Shown: in pieces, positions 44,364 through 54,720 of the stretch | Layout of the letters: each line of letters opens with the position of its first letter | Numbering within the stretch: position 1 is the stretch's first letter | Assembly: GCF_020532725.1 (NCBI RefSeq) | Contig: NZ_JAJAVC010000006.1 | Location: 775,745 to 839,744, forward strand | DNA length: 64,000 nucleotides | Reading direction: 5' to 3' | Source of the DNA: Methylobacillus arboreus | GTDB lineage: Bacteria > Pseudomonadota > Gammaproteobacteria > Burkholderiales > Methylophilaceae | Notes under the pieces: model-generated | The model's input: the letters and a program-made list of their open reading frames with translations, nothing else | Databases searched by the model: none | Told to the model about the DNA's origin: nothing | Translations under genes and position numbers: made by a program

Positions 44364-45302
44364 TTAGTTGTCCTGGGTAAACAGGGAGGCAATCTTATGC
44401 AGCCAGTTGCGCGACGCAGGCGGCGGGGCAGCTTTCAGCAATGATTTTTGCAAAGCAAATACACTGGGTGGCCGGTGCATGTGGTTCAGTGCCATACAAC
44501 TGTCTATGATCTGCAGCAGATTGCTTGAATATTTCCCCTTGCCGAGCTTGACTGCGGGTACCAGAAAATCCTTCTTCATACGCTGGTCGGCCGCCTGCGG
44601 CGCGGCTTGCAGCAGACAGGCGTACATACTTGCGCCTATGCTGTAGACATCACTCCATGGGCCAAGTTGCTTGCGGGTGCCATATTGCTCGGGTGCGGCA
44701 AACCCCGGGGTGTAGCTGGGAGGCAGCTTGTCGGCGGCTTCGTTCAGCGCCATGCGGGCCGAGCCGAAATCCAGCAATACCGGCGAGCCATCAAGGCGGA
44801 TATAGATATTGGCAGGCTTGATGTCGAGATGCAGCAGCTTCTGTGCGTGGACTTCGCGCAGGCCATTCAGCAACTGGCTGAACAGGCTGCGTAGCATGGC
44901 CTCCGGCACTGTCGTATCCCTGGCGAGTACATATTCCTGCAACGATTTGCCGCGCTCATACTGCATCACCATATAGACCGTATCATTGGCGCGAAAGAAA
45001 TTCAGCACCCGCACGATGTTCTTGTGTTCGATCGTGGCGAGTGCTCGGCCTTCCTCAAAAAAACATTTGAGTCCAAACCGGAACCCGGCTGCGGCTTCAT
45101 TGGTAGGGACGCGCACCTGATCGCCCTCCTGGCGCAGCGCCAGGATATTGGGCAGATATTCCTTGATAGCGACCGTAGTGTGGTTCTCGAGGTCGCGTGC
45201 AATGTAGACAAAGCTGAAGCCGCCAGCGCTCAGGAGCTTCTTGATTTCATAACCTTGCAATTGATAGCCTGGAGGCAAGGCGCGGTTCTGGTTGGCGTGC
45301 AT
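44364..45302 (-). CDS. Bacterial serine/threonine protein kinase
   Basis: 312 residues, cytoplasmic. Glycine loop LLSAGGFSFVYIARD, catalytic Lys in AIKEYLP, HLDIKPANIYI (HxDxKPxN), LLDFGSAR (DFG) and GFAAPEQYGTRKQLGPWSD (APE). No membrane anchor or PASTA repeats. Kinase fold covers 15-285; C-terminus is Ala/Pro-rich. ATG 45302 chosen over TTG 45326 on codon type; neither has a strong ribosome site. Divergent from yicC. Confidence 0.9.
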   Translation of the reverse strand: MHANQNRALPPGYQLQGYEIKKLLSAGGFSFVYIARDLENHTTVAIKEYLPNILALRQEGDQVRVPTNEAAAGFRFGLKCFFEEGRALATIEHKNIVRVLNFFRANDTVYMVMQYERGKSLQEYVLARDTTVPEAMLRSLFSQLLNGLREVHAQKLLHLDIKPANIYIRLDGSPVLLDFGSARMALNEAADKLPPSYTPGFAAPEQYGTRKQLGPWSDVYSIGASMYACLLQAAPQAADQRMKKDFLVPAVKLGKGKYSSNLLQIIDSCMALNHMHRPPSVFALQKSLLKAAPPPASRNWLHKIASLFTQDN

Positions 45303-45417
45303 GTGCTGATAACGAGTTTGCGGCAAGGAATGAAACCTATTATTTGCAGGCTATTCTGTCATGAATTGCTCGGGATTTGATACCATGGGTCAAATTTAAT
45401 CGGGAATTTGCCTCAAC

Positions 45418-46284
45418 ATGATTTTCAGCATGACCGGATATGCTTCACTGGAGCATGAGGTAAGCAATGGTGTTCTGGTGCTGGAGCTGCGCTCGGTCAA
45501 CCATCGCTATCTCGAACTGCAACTCAAGCTGGATGACAATGTGCGCATGTTCGAACCGCAGGTGCGCGAACTCATCAACTCTCGCCTCAAGCGCGGCAAG
45601 GTGGAATGTCGCGTCAGCCTTGCCCACCGGGCTGCCGAGCAAAGGCAGGTGCAGCTTGACGACAATGTCTTGCAGCAACTGGCGCAGATGACCGTGAGCG
45701 TACAACGCCACTTCCCGGAAAGCCGCCCTTTGAGCGTGGCAGACATCCTGCGTTGGCCTGGCGTGTTGCTCGGAGAGAGTGCGGACCAGGAGGCACTGGG
45801 CGCCGCCATCCATGAAAGCCTGTTGAAGGCAGTGCAGCAAATGACCGAGGCGCGTGCGCGCGAAGGCCTCAAGCTCAAGACCATCATCCTTGAGCGCCTG
45901 GCGGAAATAGAAAGACTGGTTGCCAGAGTGCGCCCCTTGCTGCCCGAGCAGGTGAAAATCTACCAGGGGCGCCTTACTGCCAAGCTCAAGGAGGCACTTG
46001 GTTCCGTCGATGAAGAGCGCATACGACAGGAGCTCACCATCTTTGCCCAGCGTATTGACGTGGACGAGGAGTTAAGCCGCCTCGGCGCGCATATCGAGGA
46101 AGTGAAGCGTATTCTTGAAGCAGGCAGTTCAGCGGGCAAGCAGCTTGATTTCCTCATGCAGGAACTCAACCGCGAGGCCAATACGCTGGCTTCCAAATCC
46201 GTTTCCACAGAAGTGTCCCAGGTTGCCATGGCGCTCAAGCTGCTGATCGAGCAGATGCGCGAGCAGGTCCAAAACATAGAGTAA
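45418..46284 (+). CDS. yicC: YicC-family endoribonuclease
   Basis: 288 residues. YicC_N domain (IFSMTGYASLEHEVSNGVLV, ELRSVNHRYLELQLKL, LNSRLKRGKVE-like) and C-terminal DUF1732 (IDVDEELSRLGAHIEEVKRI, LQELNREANTLASKSVST-like). Recently shown to be a conserved endoribonuclease, not a stress-inducible protein of unknown function. Full family length. Upstream of gmk in many proteobacteria, as roughly here. Confidence 0.94.
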   Translation: MIFSMTGYASLEHEVSNGVLVLELRSVNHRYLELQLKLDDNVRMFEPQVRELINSRLKRGKVECRVSLAHRAAEQRQVQLDDNVLQQLAQMTVSVQRHFPESRPLSVADILRWPGVLLGESADQEALGAAIHESLLKAVQQMTEARAREGLKLKTIILERLAEIERLVARVRPLLPEQVKIYQGRLTAKLKEALGSVDEERIRQELTIFAQRIDVDEELSRLGAHIEEVKRILEAGSSAGKQLDFLMQELNREANTLASKSVSTEVSQVAMALKLLIEQMREQVQNIE

Positions 46285-46356
46285 TGTCACCTTTAAAACT
46301 GCTTTGACCTAATTCTTGCGTCAGGGTATGTGACATATTGATCCGGAAACTAAGTA

Positions 46357-47397
46357 ATGCGAGATTTTAGATATTCTTTTTTTGTCACGTTTCTTTGCCT
46401 GGGCCTTGCCGCGCTCTGGGGTTATGAACTCAGGGGCGGAATTTCCGGTATCTGGCCTGCGCTGAGTGTGGCCTTGATCCTGGGCATCATGGAAGTGAGC
46501 CTGTCTTTTGACAACGCCGTGGTCAATGCCTCCATTCTCAAGGAAATGGACGAGAAATGGCGGCATATCTTTCTCACGGTAGGTATTCTGATTGCCGTGT
46601 TTGGCGTGCGCCTGCTGTTTCCATTGCTGCTGGTGGCTGCGGCGACCGACCAGGGACTGGTGGATGTGGCGAATATGGCCCTCAATAATCCGGTGCTGTA
46701 TGCGGATTACTTGGACGATGGTCATAATGCGATTGCGGCATTTGGCGGTTCCTTCCTCTTCCTGGTGTTCTTGAGTTTTGTCTTTGATCCAGAGAAAGAA
46801 CTGCATTGGCTAGGACGGCTTGAAGCCGCATTGGGCAAGCTCGGCAGCATGGAGTCGATCAAGATTATCGTGATCCTGCTGATACTGTTGGGTTTGCAGA
46901 ACTTTTTGCCGATCTCACAGGCCGAGCGCTTGACCATCCTGCTGGCTGGGTTGAGTGGCGTGGTGTTGTATGTGCTGATAGACAACCTGAGCGGCTTTTT
47001 CTCGTCGCAGGCGGAAGGTGATGCTTTTGCCAAAACTGCCAAGCGCAATGGTGCGATGGGGTTTCTCTACCTGGAAATCCTTGACGCTTCATTCTCCTTT
47101 GATGGCGTGATCGGCGCATTTGCAATCACGCGAGACGTGATCATCATCATGCTGGGTTTGACCATCGGTGCCATGTTTGTACGTTCGCTCACGGTACGGC
47201 TGGTATACAAGGGCACGCTGGATAATTATGTTTATCTGGAACATGGGGCCCACTACGCGATTGGTGTGTTGGGATTGATCATGTTTTACACTATCTACCA
47301 GCCTGTGCCCGAGGTCGTGACGGGACTGATCGGGGTAGTGTTCATCATGGCGGCTTTCTGCTCATCCATACTCTACAAGCGCAGGCTAGCGCATTGA
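46357..47397 (+). CDS. DUF475 / TerC-like membrane protein
   Basis: 346 residues with about nine membrane helices. TerC-superfamily acidic motifs in helices: MEVSLSFDNAVVNASILKEM and LEILDASFSFDGVIGAFAIT, which could form a metal-ion path. Related TerC proteins export Mn or aid membrane protein metalation. Inserted between yicC and gmk, which are usually closer together. An ATGTCAC / GTGACAT inverted repeat (46284-46290, 46330-46336) lies in its leader. Confidence 0.88.
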   Translation: MRDFRYSFFVTFLCLGLAALWGYELRGGISGIWPALSVALILGIMEVSLSFDNAVVNASILKEMDEKWRHIFLTVGILIAVFGVRLLFPLLLVAAATDQGLVDVANMALNNPVLYADYLDDGHNAIAAFGGSFLFLVFLSFVFDPEKELHWLGRLEAALGKLGSMESIKIIVILLILLGLQNFLPISQAERLTILLAGLSGVVLYVLIDNLSGFFSSQAEGDAFAKTAKRNGAMGFLYLEILDASFSFDGVIGAFAITRDVIIIMLGLTIGAMFVRSLTVRLVYKGTLDNYVYLEHGAHYAIGVLGLIMFYTIYQPVPEVVTGLIGVVFIMAAFCSSILYKRRLAH

Positions 47398-47433
47398 GTG
47401 ATCTTTAAAGTTTGAAATGATGGAATGCAGGTT

Positions 47434-48042
47434 ATGAAAGGCAATTTATTCATCATCACCGCACCATCGGGTGCAGGCAAAACCTCGCTGGTGCGTGCCT
47501 TGCTGGATGGGGATGAGCATCTCAAGCTCTCGGTTTCGCATACTACGCGCCAGCCACGGCCAGGCGAAGAGGAGGGTGTGCATTACCACTTTGTGGCGGA
47601 ATCCAGGTTTATCGAGTTGCTCAATCATGGGGATTTTCTTGAGAGTGCGCAGGTGCACGGTGCTTATTACGGAACGTCCCAGTCCACGGTGAATGCGGTG
47701 CTGGCACAAGGGCTGGACTTGATACTGGAAATCGACTGGCAGGGCGCGCAGCAGGTGCGCAGGCAATATCCGGAGGCGATCAGTATTTTTATCCTACCAC
47801 CCTCGATGGAGGCGCTTGAGCAACGGCTGAACAACCGGGCACAGGATAGCGCCGAGGTGATTGCCCGCAGGCTTGCGGCAGCACGGGATGAGATGCGTCA
47901 CGTGGCAGAATTCGACTATGTTACAATTAACGACAGATTTGAGCATGCGCTCGAAGACCTGCGCGCCATCATCCGGAGCCAAAGATTGAGGCGTGAAAAG
48001 CAGCTTGTTAGGCATCAGCACACGGTGCAGAACTTGCTCTAG
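47434..48042 (+). CDS. gmk: Guanylate kinase
   Basis: 202 residues. GMP to GDP. P-loop FIITAPSGAGKTSLVRALL, GMP-binding SVSHTTRQPRPGEEEGVHYH, LEIDWQGAQQVRRQYP. ATG 47434 preferred to 47425 since family proteins begin MxGxLFIITAPSG. Start of gmk-rpoZ-spoT-ridA-recG. Confidence 0.95.
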   Translation: MKGNLFIITAPSGAGKTSLVRALLDGDEHLKLSVSHTTRQPRPGEEEGVHYHFVAESRFIELLNHGDFLESAQVHGAYYGTSQSTVNAVLAQGLDLILEIDWQGAQQVRRQYPEAISIFILPPSMEALEQRLNNRAQDSAEVIARRLAAARDEMRHVAEFDYVTINDRFEHALEDLRAIIRSQRLRREKQLVRHQHTVQNLL

Positions 48043-48089
48043 TCAGAACGCGCATGAATATATGACAATATTCAGGAGATATTCGTAAT

Positions 48090-48302
48090 ATGGCACGTAT
48101 AACCGTTGATGATTGCCTGGAAAAGATTCCCAACCGTTTCCAGTTGACCCTGGTAGCTGCATACCGCGCACGCCAGCTTGCCAATGGTTCAGAGCCTCTG
48201 GTTAACACGCATGGTCACAAGGACAAGCCTACCGTGCTTGCCTTGCGTGAAATTGCTGCAGCCAAAGTAGGCCTGGAAGTGCTTAATCGCGGACATGCCT
48301 GA
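48090..48302 (+). CDS. rpoZ: RNA polymerase omega subunit
   Basis: 70 residues. [20 protein letters not shown] and [20 protein letters not shown] are canonical; assists assembly of beta-prime and, with SpoT next door, helps ppGpp respond. AGGAGA 9 bp upstream. Confidence 0.97.
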   Translation: MARITVDDCLEKIPNRFQLTLVAAYRARQLANGSEPLVNTHGHKDKPTVLALREIAAAKVGLEVLNRGHA

Positions 48303-48407
48303 TCGCCTGACCGTGCAGTAAATGCGGGCTGGCGATGCAGCCGGGGCTGTGCCGGTGCACGAGTCCCGGGTTGGCGAATATTTTGTGTTGAGTAATTACT
48401 GGAATTT

Positions 48408-50630
48408 ATGCCCAAGACCGCTGCCAAACGACCAGCCGAACCAATTTCACCGCCACCTTTGCTGCCCGCCGACAGCGAAGACTCCCAGCTCACCCTGCGT
48501 CTGCGGGAATATCTTAAGCAAGACGACATAGACCATATCTGGGACGCCTATCGTTTCAGCGCAGCCGCTCATGAAGGACAGGTGCGACGCAGCGGTGAGC
48601 CCTATGTCATCCATCCGGTCACCGTGGCCGGTATCCTGGCCGAACTGCATCTCGATCCGCCTACCCTGATTGCGGCCCTGTTGCATGATGTGGTGGAAGA
48701 TACCGGCGTCACCAAGCAGGAAATCGGCGAAAAGTTTGGCAAGCAGGTAGCCGAGCTGGTGGATGGCTTGTCCAAACTCGACAAGATCGAGTTCCAGAGC
48801 GCCACCCAGGCGCAAGCGGAAAATTTCCGCAAGATGCTGTTGGCAATGTCGCAGGATGTGCGCGTGATCCTGGTCAAGCTGGCTGATCGCTTGCATAACA
48901 TGAGCACGCTGGATGTAATGAAGCCCGAAAAGCAACGGCGCATTGCACGGGAAACCCTGGATATCTATGCGCCAATTGCCAACCGTCTGGGTCTCAATGA
49001 AATCTACCAGACCCTGGAGGATTTGAGCTTCAAGTATCTCTACCCGATGCGTTACCGTGTGATTTCCAAGGCTGTCATGGCGGCGCGGGGAAATCGCAAG
49101 GAAGTGGTCGGCAAAATTCTGGATGCGATCAACCAGCGCCTGAAGGAATATCACATTGATGCCGAGGTCACTGGACGCGAGAAGCATCTCTATAGCATCT
49201 ACAGAAAGATGACCGGCAAGACCGTCACTTTCTCGCAAATCTACGATATTTATGGCTTCCGCATTGTTGTGCGCGACCTGCCTACCTGTTACACCACGCT
49301 TGGCGTGCTGCACGGGCTTTACAAGCCGATTCCGGGCAAGTTCAAGGACTATATTGCCATCCCAAAGGCCAATGGCTACCAGTCATTGCACACTACCCTG
49401 TTCGGTCCGTTCGGTACGCCGATAGAGGTTCAGATCCGCAGCCGTGAAATGCACAACATTGCCGATGCAGGCGTGGCGGCACACTGGCTTTACAAGACCA
49501 CTGATGCCCATCTCACCGCGTTGCAACAGCAGACGCACCAGTGGCTGCAACGCTTGCTGGATATCCAGAGCGAGAGCACGGACTCATTGGAGTTCCTTGA
49601 ACATTTCAAGGTTGACCTGTTCCCAGACGAGGTTTACGTCTTCACGCCCAAGGGCACGATCATGGCCTTGCCCAAGGGGGCGACAGCGGTGGATTTTGCC
49701 TATGCCGTGCATACCGATATCGGCAACCGCTGCGTGGCCGTAAAGATCAACCAGGAGCTGGCGCCATTGCGCACTGAACTGCACAATGGCGACCATGTGG
49801 AAATCATCACGGCAGCGCATGCCCACCCCAATCCGGCATGGCTCAATTATGTGCTGACCGGCAAGGCGCGCGCCCACATACGGCATTACCTCAAGTCCAT
49901 GCAGTCCACTGAATCCGCATTGCTGGGTGAGCGCATGCTCAACCAAGCCCTGCGCGCATTGCATGCCAACCCGGTGACAATTGATGATGCCGCCTGGCAG
50001 CACCTGGTGCGTGATTACGGTGCCAAGAACAAGGATGAGATCCTGGCGGATATCGGCCTGGGCAAGCGTCTGAATGTCATGGTGGCACATCAGTTGATGG
50101 TCCAGGCTGGCCAGCATGAAGTGGAAGCAGAGCAACACAAGTTACCGTCCAAGGTGCTGGATACCATCACGATTCGCGGCTCAGAGGGCATGGCAGTGCA
50201 ATTTGCCCAATGCTGCCGGCCTATCCCGGGTGATCCTATCCTCGGCTTTATCAACAAGGACAAGGGGCTGGTCATCCATACCCATGATTGTCCGGCGATA
50301 CGTAAATTCCGCCTTGATCCTGACAAGTGGCTGGATGTGGAATGGGATCCGCAAGGCCACCGGCTCTACAAGGTCAGCCTCAAGCTGGTGGTGGCCAACC
50401 GGCGCGGCATGCTGGCAAAAATCGCCTCCGGGATTGCCGAGGCCGGCTCGAATATCGACAATGTGAGCATGGAAGAGGCGGACAACAGCACCTATACCAA
50501 TATGAACTTCACCGTACAGGTGGAAAACCGCATTCATCTCGCCGAATTGATGCGCCGGTTACGCAAGATTCCAGACGTGGTGCGCATCAACCGCGTCAAG
50601 GGAAGCGGGGCGGAGCAGAGAGTCCAGTAA
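48408..50630 (+). CDS. spoT: Bifunctional (p)ppGpp synthetase/hydrolase SpoT
   Basis: 740 residues. N-terminal HD hydrolase (about 45-190; [34 protein letters not shown]), synthetase domain (about 240-370; [23 protein letters not shown]), TGS (about 405-465; [20 protein letters not shown]), helical/zinc-finger region ([15 protein letters not shown]) and ACT (about 665-735). The HD motif is intact, so it can both make and degrade the alarmone. Usual neighbour of rpoZ and recG. Confidence 0.96.
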   Translation: MPKTAAKRPAEPISPPPLLPADSEDSQLTLRLREYLKQDDIDHIWDAYRFSAAAHEGQVRRSGEPYVIHPVTVAGILAELHLDPPTLIAALLHDVVEDTGVTKQEIGEKFGKQVAELVDGLSKLDKIEFQSATQAQAENFRKMLLAMSQDVRVILVKLADRLHNMSTLDVMKPEKQRRIARETLDIYAPIANRLGLNEIYQTLEDLSFKYLYPMRYRVISKAVMAARGNRKEVVGKILDAINQRLKEYHIDAEVTGREKHLYSIYRKMTGKTVTFSQIYDIYGFRIVVRDLPTCYTTLGVLHGLYKPIPGKFKDYIAIPKANGYQSLHTTLFGPFGTPIEVQIRSREMHNIADAGVAAHWLYKTTDAHLTALQQQTHQWLQRLLDIQSESTDSLEFLEHFKVDLFPDEVYVFTPKGTIMALPKGATAVDFAYAVHTDIGNRCVAVKINQELAPLRTELHNGDHVEIITAAHAHPNPAWLNYVLTGKARAHIRHYLKSMQSTESALLGERMLNQALRALHANPVTIDDAAWQHLVRDYGAKNKDEILADIGLGKRLNVMVAHQLMVQAGQHEVEAEQHKLPSKVLDTITIRGSEGMAVQFAQCCRPIPGDPILGFINKDKGLVIHTHDCPAIRKFRLDPDKWLDVEWDPQGHRLYKVSLKLVVANRRGMLAKIASGIAEAGSNIDNVSMEEADNSTYTNMNFTVQVENRIHLAELMRRLRKIPDVVRINRVKGSGAEQRVQ

Positions 50631-50691
50631 CGCTACGCGCTTCATTAACCAGATTAATCATACTTTCAAACCAAAGTTTCAGGAGAGATTC

Positions 50692-51078
50692 ATGGCAAAG
50701 CAAATCATCCATACCGATGGCGCTCCACAGGCAATCGGCACCTATTCCCAGGCAGTCAAGGTCAACGGCAGCACAGTGTATCTGTCTGGCCAGATTGGTC
50801 TTGACCCCGCCACTATGGAGTTGGTGGATGGTATCGAAGCACAAGTGCACCGCGTCTTCAAGAATCTCAAGGCAGTGGCTGAAGCTGCGGGTGGTTCGCT
50901 GGCGGATGTGGTCAAGCTCAATATCTTCCTGACCGATTTATCCCACTTTGCGCTGGTGAACACCATCATGGCCGAATATTTCACCCAGCCTTATCCCGCA
51001 CGTGCCGCAGTTGGTGTCGCCCAATTGCCAAGAAACGCCTTGGTAGAGGCTGATGGCGTCCTGGAGATTGGTGCTTAA
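50692..51078 (+). CDS. ridA: RidA family enamine/imine deaminase
   Basis: 128 residues, trimeric YjgF/YER057c/UK114 fold. Catalytic Arg in [19 protein letters not shown], plus [20 protein letters not shown]. Clears 2-aminoacrylate. AGGAG 8 bp before ATG; 61 bp after spoT. Confidence 0.95.
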   Translation: MAKQIIHTDGAPQAIGTYSQAVKVNGSTVYLSGQIGLDPATMELVDGIEAQVHRVFKNLKAVAEAAGGSLADVVKLNIFLTDLSHFALVNTIMAEYFTQPYPARAAVGVAQLPRNALVEADGVLEIGA

Positions 51079-51123
51079 TTACTTAGCATAACCCACGCCA
51101 GGATCAGTCTTTACCTCAAGGTC

Positions 51124-53184
51124 ATGGCGTCCAAATTACCCGCCAATACCAAGCTTGATGGTATCAAAGGCATCACCCCTGCCTTGCAGGGTCGCCTTGC
51201 TAAGCTTGGCATATTCAACTTGCAGGGCTTGTTGTTGCACTTGCCCCTGCGTTATCTCGACGAAACCCGCATCACGCCGATCCGTGAGCTCCGCACTGGC
51301 GAGCAGGCCCAGGTGCAGGGGGAGATCGTGCATGCCGAGGTGCAATACCGTCCGCGAAAAGCATTGATCTGCCGGTTACGCGATGGCACAGGACAGCTGG
51401 TGCTGCGTTTCCTGCATTTTTATCCCAGCCAGGTGGCGAGCCTCAAGGAAGGTAGTCACATTCGTGCCTTTGGCGAGGTGCGGGGAGGATTTTTCGGCTG
51501 GGAAATGGTGCATCCGCAATGCAAGCAAGCAGATGAAGATGCCCCGGTGGCGGATGCCTTGACGCCGTTATACCCGACGACTGCCGGCTTGAGCCAGGCA
51601 ACCTTGCGCAAGTGGATTGCCTGGGCATTGCAGCAGGCCGATATGGCAGAAATTCTGCCGCAACGCATTTACCAGCAGCTTTACTTGCCGGCCTTTGCCG
51701 ATAGCCTGCATAGCTTGCACCATCCAACCCCCGAGGTTGATCTTGCCACCTTGGAATCGCGCGACCATCCGGCCTGGCGGCGGCTGGCATTTGATGAGTT
51801 GCTCGCCCAGCAGCTTTCCATGCGCAAGCACCACGCAAGACGCAAGCACCAGGGCGCCCCTGCATTGGCGCCATCACGCAAACTGGTCACTGCCTTGTTG
51901 CGCAGCCTGCCATTTGTCCTGACACAGGCGCAGCAGCGCGTGGCATTGGAAATCGGCCGCGACCTGGAGCAGCCGCATCCCATGCAGCGCCTGTTGCAAG
52001 GCGATGTAGGCAGCGGCAAGACCATAGTCGCAGCCATGGCTGCCTTGCAGGCGATCGAGAATGGCTGGCAGGCTGCGATCATGGCGCCTACCGAGATTCT
52101 TGCCGAACAGCATTACCAGAAGATGCAGGCGTGGCTGGTGCCCCTGGGCATCAATGTTGCCTGGCTGTCAGGCAGCCAGGGCAAGAAGGAGCGGCGCGAG
52201 ATGTTGGCTGCCGTGGCCGAGGGCCAGGCGCAACTGGTGATTGGCACCCATGCCTTGTTCCAGGAGCAGGTCGTGTTTCAACGCCTGGCCTTGGCGATTG
52301 TCGATGAGCAACACCGCTTCGGCGTACAGCAACGCCTTTCCCTGCGGCAAAAGGGCGGGCAGCCGCATCAATTGATGATGAGCGCGACGCCTATTCCGCG
52401 TACCCTGTCCATGAGCTATTTTGCTGACCTGGATGTCTCGGTCATAGACGAGCTGCCGCCCGGGCGCACGCCGATAGTCACCCGCCTGGTGTCCGACGCG
52501 CGGCGCGACGAAGTGCTGGAGCGTGTGCAGCAAGCCTGCATGGCGGGCCAGCAGGCTTATTGGGTCTGCCCCTTGATCGAGGAATCCGAGGCCTTGCAAC
52601 TGCAAACCGTGACGGACACTTATGAGAACCTCCAGGCGGCCTTCCCGCGGTTGCGGGTGGGGCTGGTGCACGGCCGTATGAAACCTGCCGAGAAGCAGGC
52701 GGTAATGGCGGCATTCAGTGCAGGCGAAACCCAGCTACTGGTGGCAACCACCGTGATTGAAGTCGGCGTGGACGTGCCGAATGCGAGCCTGATGGTGATA
52801 GAGCATGCAGAGCGCATGGGGCTGGCCCAGTTGCATCAATTGCGTGGGCGTGTCGGGCGCGGCGCGGCCAAGAGTAGTTGCATTTTGCTTTACCAGGATG
52901 GCAAGTTGTCAGAAACGGCGCGTGCACGGCTGAAGATTATTTACGAGTCCAGCGATGGCTTTGCCATAGCCCAGGCTGACCTGGCATTGCGCGGGCCTGG
53001 GGAATTCATGGGGATACGGCAGAGTGGTGCACCCATGCTCAGGATTGCGGATCTCGAACGCGACCAGGACTTGCTCGAGGCGGCGCGTGATATTGCTGCG
53101 GATTTGCTGGCGCGCGAACCCAAGGCGGCAGAGGCACATTTGGCGCGCTGGCTCGGCCATGCGGAAGAGTTGGTCAAAGTCTGA
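51124..53184 (+). CDS. recG: ATP-dependent DNA helicase RecG
   Basis: 686 residues. Wedge/OB domain (about 60-150), helicase core with RLLQGDVGSGKTIVAAMAAL (Walker A), IVDEQHRFGVQQR (DEQH-like box), MSATPIPRTL (motif III), and QLHQLRGRVGRGAAKS (motif VI). Remodels stalled forks and D-loops. Full length for the family; follows ridA by 45 bp. Confidence 0.96.
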   Translation: MASKLPANTKLDGIKGITPALQGRLAKLGIFNLQGLLLHLPLRYLDETRITPIRELRTGEQAQVQGEIVHAEVQYRPRKALICRLRDGTGQLVLRFLHFYPSQVASLKEGSHIRAFGEVRGGFFGWEMVHPQCKQADEDAPVADALTPLYPTTAGLSQATLRKWIAWALQQADMAEILPQRIYQQLYLPAFADSLHSLHHPTPEVDLATLESRDHPAWRRLAFDELLAQQLSMRKHHARRKHQGAPALAPSRKLVTALLRSLPFVLTQAQQRVALEIGRDLEQPHPMQRLLQGDVGSGKTIVAAMAALQAIENGWQAAIMAPTEILAEQHYQKMQAWLVPLGINVAWLSGSQGKKERREMLAAVAEGQAQLVIGTHALFQEQVVFQRLALAIVDEQHRFGVQQRLSLRQKGGQPHQLMMSATPIPRTLSMSYFADLDVSVIDELPPGRTPIVTRLVSDARRDEVLERVQQACMAGQQAYWVCPLIEESEALQLQTVTDTYENLQAAFPRLRVGLVHGRMKPAEKQAVMAAFSAGETQLLVATTVIEVGVDVPNASLMVIEHAERMGLAQLHQLRGRVGRGAAKSSCILLYQDGKLSETARARLKIIYESSDGFAIAQADLALRGPGEFMGIRQSGAPMLRIADLERDQDLLEAARDIAADLLAREPKAAEAHLARWLGHAEELVKV

Positions 53185-53196
53185 GATAATTGCGAG

Positions 53197-53763
53197 GTGA
53201 AAGTCTTTGCCCATTTTCCGCAGATGCGCGACCGCTGGCTCAGGCAGCCAGTCGGCAGCTTGCGTTACCGTCCCTGGTTGATTGAGCGAGGCTCATTGAC
53301 CCGGCGTTTACAACAACATAGTGCCGTATTTGCCGTGCAACCCTTGAGTGTGGCGAGTCGAAAGCCACCTTTTCCAGAGACAAGGTTATTGCAGTCGCTG
53401 TCCCGGCAGCACACCTTGCTGCGTGACGTGATGCTGCGCTGCGACGGCAGCGCTGTCGTCTTTGCGCACAGTGTCTTGCCCGGGCGTGCAATGCGTGGCG
53501 CCTGGCGTAGCCTGGGGCGATTGGGTAATCATTCGCTGGGGAGCGCCTTGTTTGCCGATCCGCGCATGTGCCGCAGCGTGCTGCAATACAAGAAACTTTC
53601 ACCACAGCATTTTCTTTACCGGAGGGCGGCGTTTCATATGCCAGGAATCTCGGGGCCGGTGTGGGCAAGGCGCTCCGTATTTAGGCTTGGGCAGAGTGCC
53701 GTGCTAGTGACGGAGTTATTCCTTCCCGCTGTGTTGAACCTTAATCCACAATCAAGTAAATGA
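53197..53763 (+). CDS. ubiC: Chorismate lyase (ubiquinone synthesis)
   Basis: 188 residues. Makes 4-hydroxybenzoate from chorismate. RWLRQPVGSLRYRPWLIERG, LRDVMLRCDGSAVVFAHSVL and GNHSLGSALFADPR agree with UbiC, and the next gene is ubiA. The GTG at 53197 is the working start, 12 bp after recG; no obvious ribosome site. Confidence 0.88.
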   Translation: MKVFAHFPQMRDRWLRQPVGSLRYRPWLIERGSLTRRLQQHSAVFAVQPLSVASRKPPFPETRLLQSLSRQHTLLRDVMLRCDGSAVVFAHSVLPGRAMRGAWRSLGRLGNHSLGSALFADPRMCRSVLQYKKLSPQHFLYRRAAFHMPGISGPVWARRSVFRLGQSAVLVTELFLPAVLNLNPQSSK

Positions 53764-54629
53764 ACCCAACGCTTATTCTGCAAAAACTCCGCGCTTATTC
53801 CCGGTTGACCAGGCTGGACAAGCCGATCGGCATTTTGCTGTTGTTGTGGCCTACCTTGTGGGGATTGTGGCTTGCGAGTCCGGGCTGGCCCGGTTCCCTG
53901 GTATTGTTCGTGTTCATTGCCGGTACGGTGCTGATGCGTTCTGCAGGTTGTGTCATGAACGACCTGGCTGACCGCAACTTTGACGGTCATGTGGAGCGCA
54001 CGCGTCAACGTCCCTTGGTAACCGGTGAGGTAAGCGTCAAGGAAGCCTTGCTGCTGGCGGGTGTATTGAGCCTGGTGGCGTTTGTGCTGGTATTGCAGCT
54101 GAATGCCTTGGTCGTTGCCTTGTCGTTTCCGGCCTTGTTTCTAGCTGCCAGTTACCCGCTGACCAAGCGATTCCTGTCGATCCCACAGGCCTATCTTGGC
54201 ATCGCTTTCGGCTTCGGCATCCCGATGGCGTTTGCCGCCATTACAGGCCAGTTGCCATTTGAGGCCTGGGTCATGCTGCTCGCCAACGTATTCTGGGCAG
54301 TCGCCTATGATACTGAATATGCCATGGTGGACCGCAACGACGACCTCAAGATTGGCATACGGTCTTCGGCCATCTTTTTCGGGCGCCTGGACATACTGGC
54401 CGTCATGATTTGCTATGCCGTATTTCTGCTGTTGATGGCATGGGTGGGCATGCGTCTGCAACAGGCATGGCCTTATTTTACCGGGCTGGTCATCGCGGCA
54501 TCAATTGCGGTGTATCATTACTCCTTGATTCGTGGTCGTGACCGCAAAGCATGTTTCAAGGCGTTTTTGCATAACAACTGGCTTGGCGCAGTTATCTTTG
54601 CCGGGGTAATCGCTAGCGAGTATCTTTAA
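53760..54629 (+). CDS. ubiA: 4-hydroxybenzoate polyprenyltransferase
   Basis: 289-residue inner-membrane enzyme, about eight helices. Both allylic diphosphate/Mg motifs are present: NDLADRNFDGHVERTRQRPL and AMVDRNDDLKIGIRSS. Attaches the polyprenyl tail in ubiquinone synthesis. ATG overlaps the ubiC stop (ATGA). Confidence 0.96.
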   Translation: MNPTLILQKLRAYSRLTRLDKPIGILLLLWPTLWGLWLASPGWPGSLVLFVFIAGTVLMRSAGCVMNDLADRNFDGHVERTRQRPLVTGEVSVKEALLLAGVLSLVAFVLVLQLNALVVALSFPALFLAASYPLTKRFLSIPQAYLGIAFGFGIPMAFAAITGQLPFEAWVMLLANVFWAVAYDTEYAMVDRNDDLKIGIRSSAIFFGRLDILAVMICYAVFLLLMAWVGMRLQQAWPYFTGLVIAASIAVYHYSLIRGRDRKACFKAFLHNNWLGAVIFAGVIASEYL

Positions 54630-54653
54630 AGAGCCACTAACAAAATTCTCCTG

Positions 54654-54718
54654 GCGTTGTTGCTCTGCTTTGTCGTACTTTGCTACCTGCGGCGACCCGC
54701 CTTGTTCCAAGTTTGAAT
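54654..54718. repeat. Dispersed intergenic repeat, copy B
   Basis: 65-bp core equal in length to 13030-13094; positions 54687-54718 match 13063-13094 at 27 of 32 sites. Both begin GCGTTG and end TTGAAT. Lies between ubiA and rplM, beside a perfect palindrome (54721-54741). Confidence 0.6.
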
Positions 54719-54720
54719 TC

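Noticed and set aside
46285..46356. Possible yybP-ykoY manganese riboswitch before the DUF475 gene
   Set aside because: The interval is only 72 bp and lacks the conserved loop sequences; only a 7-bp inverted repeat is present.
48447..49313. 288-codon minus-strand frame inside spoT
   Set aside because: Antisense shadow; no start signal; spoT domains are intact on plus.
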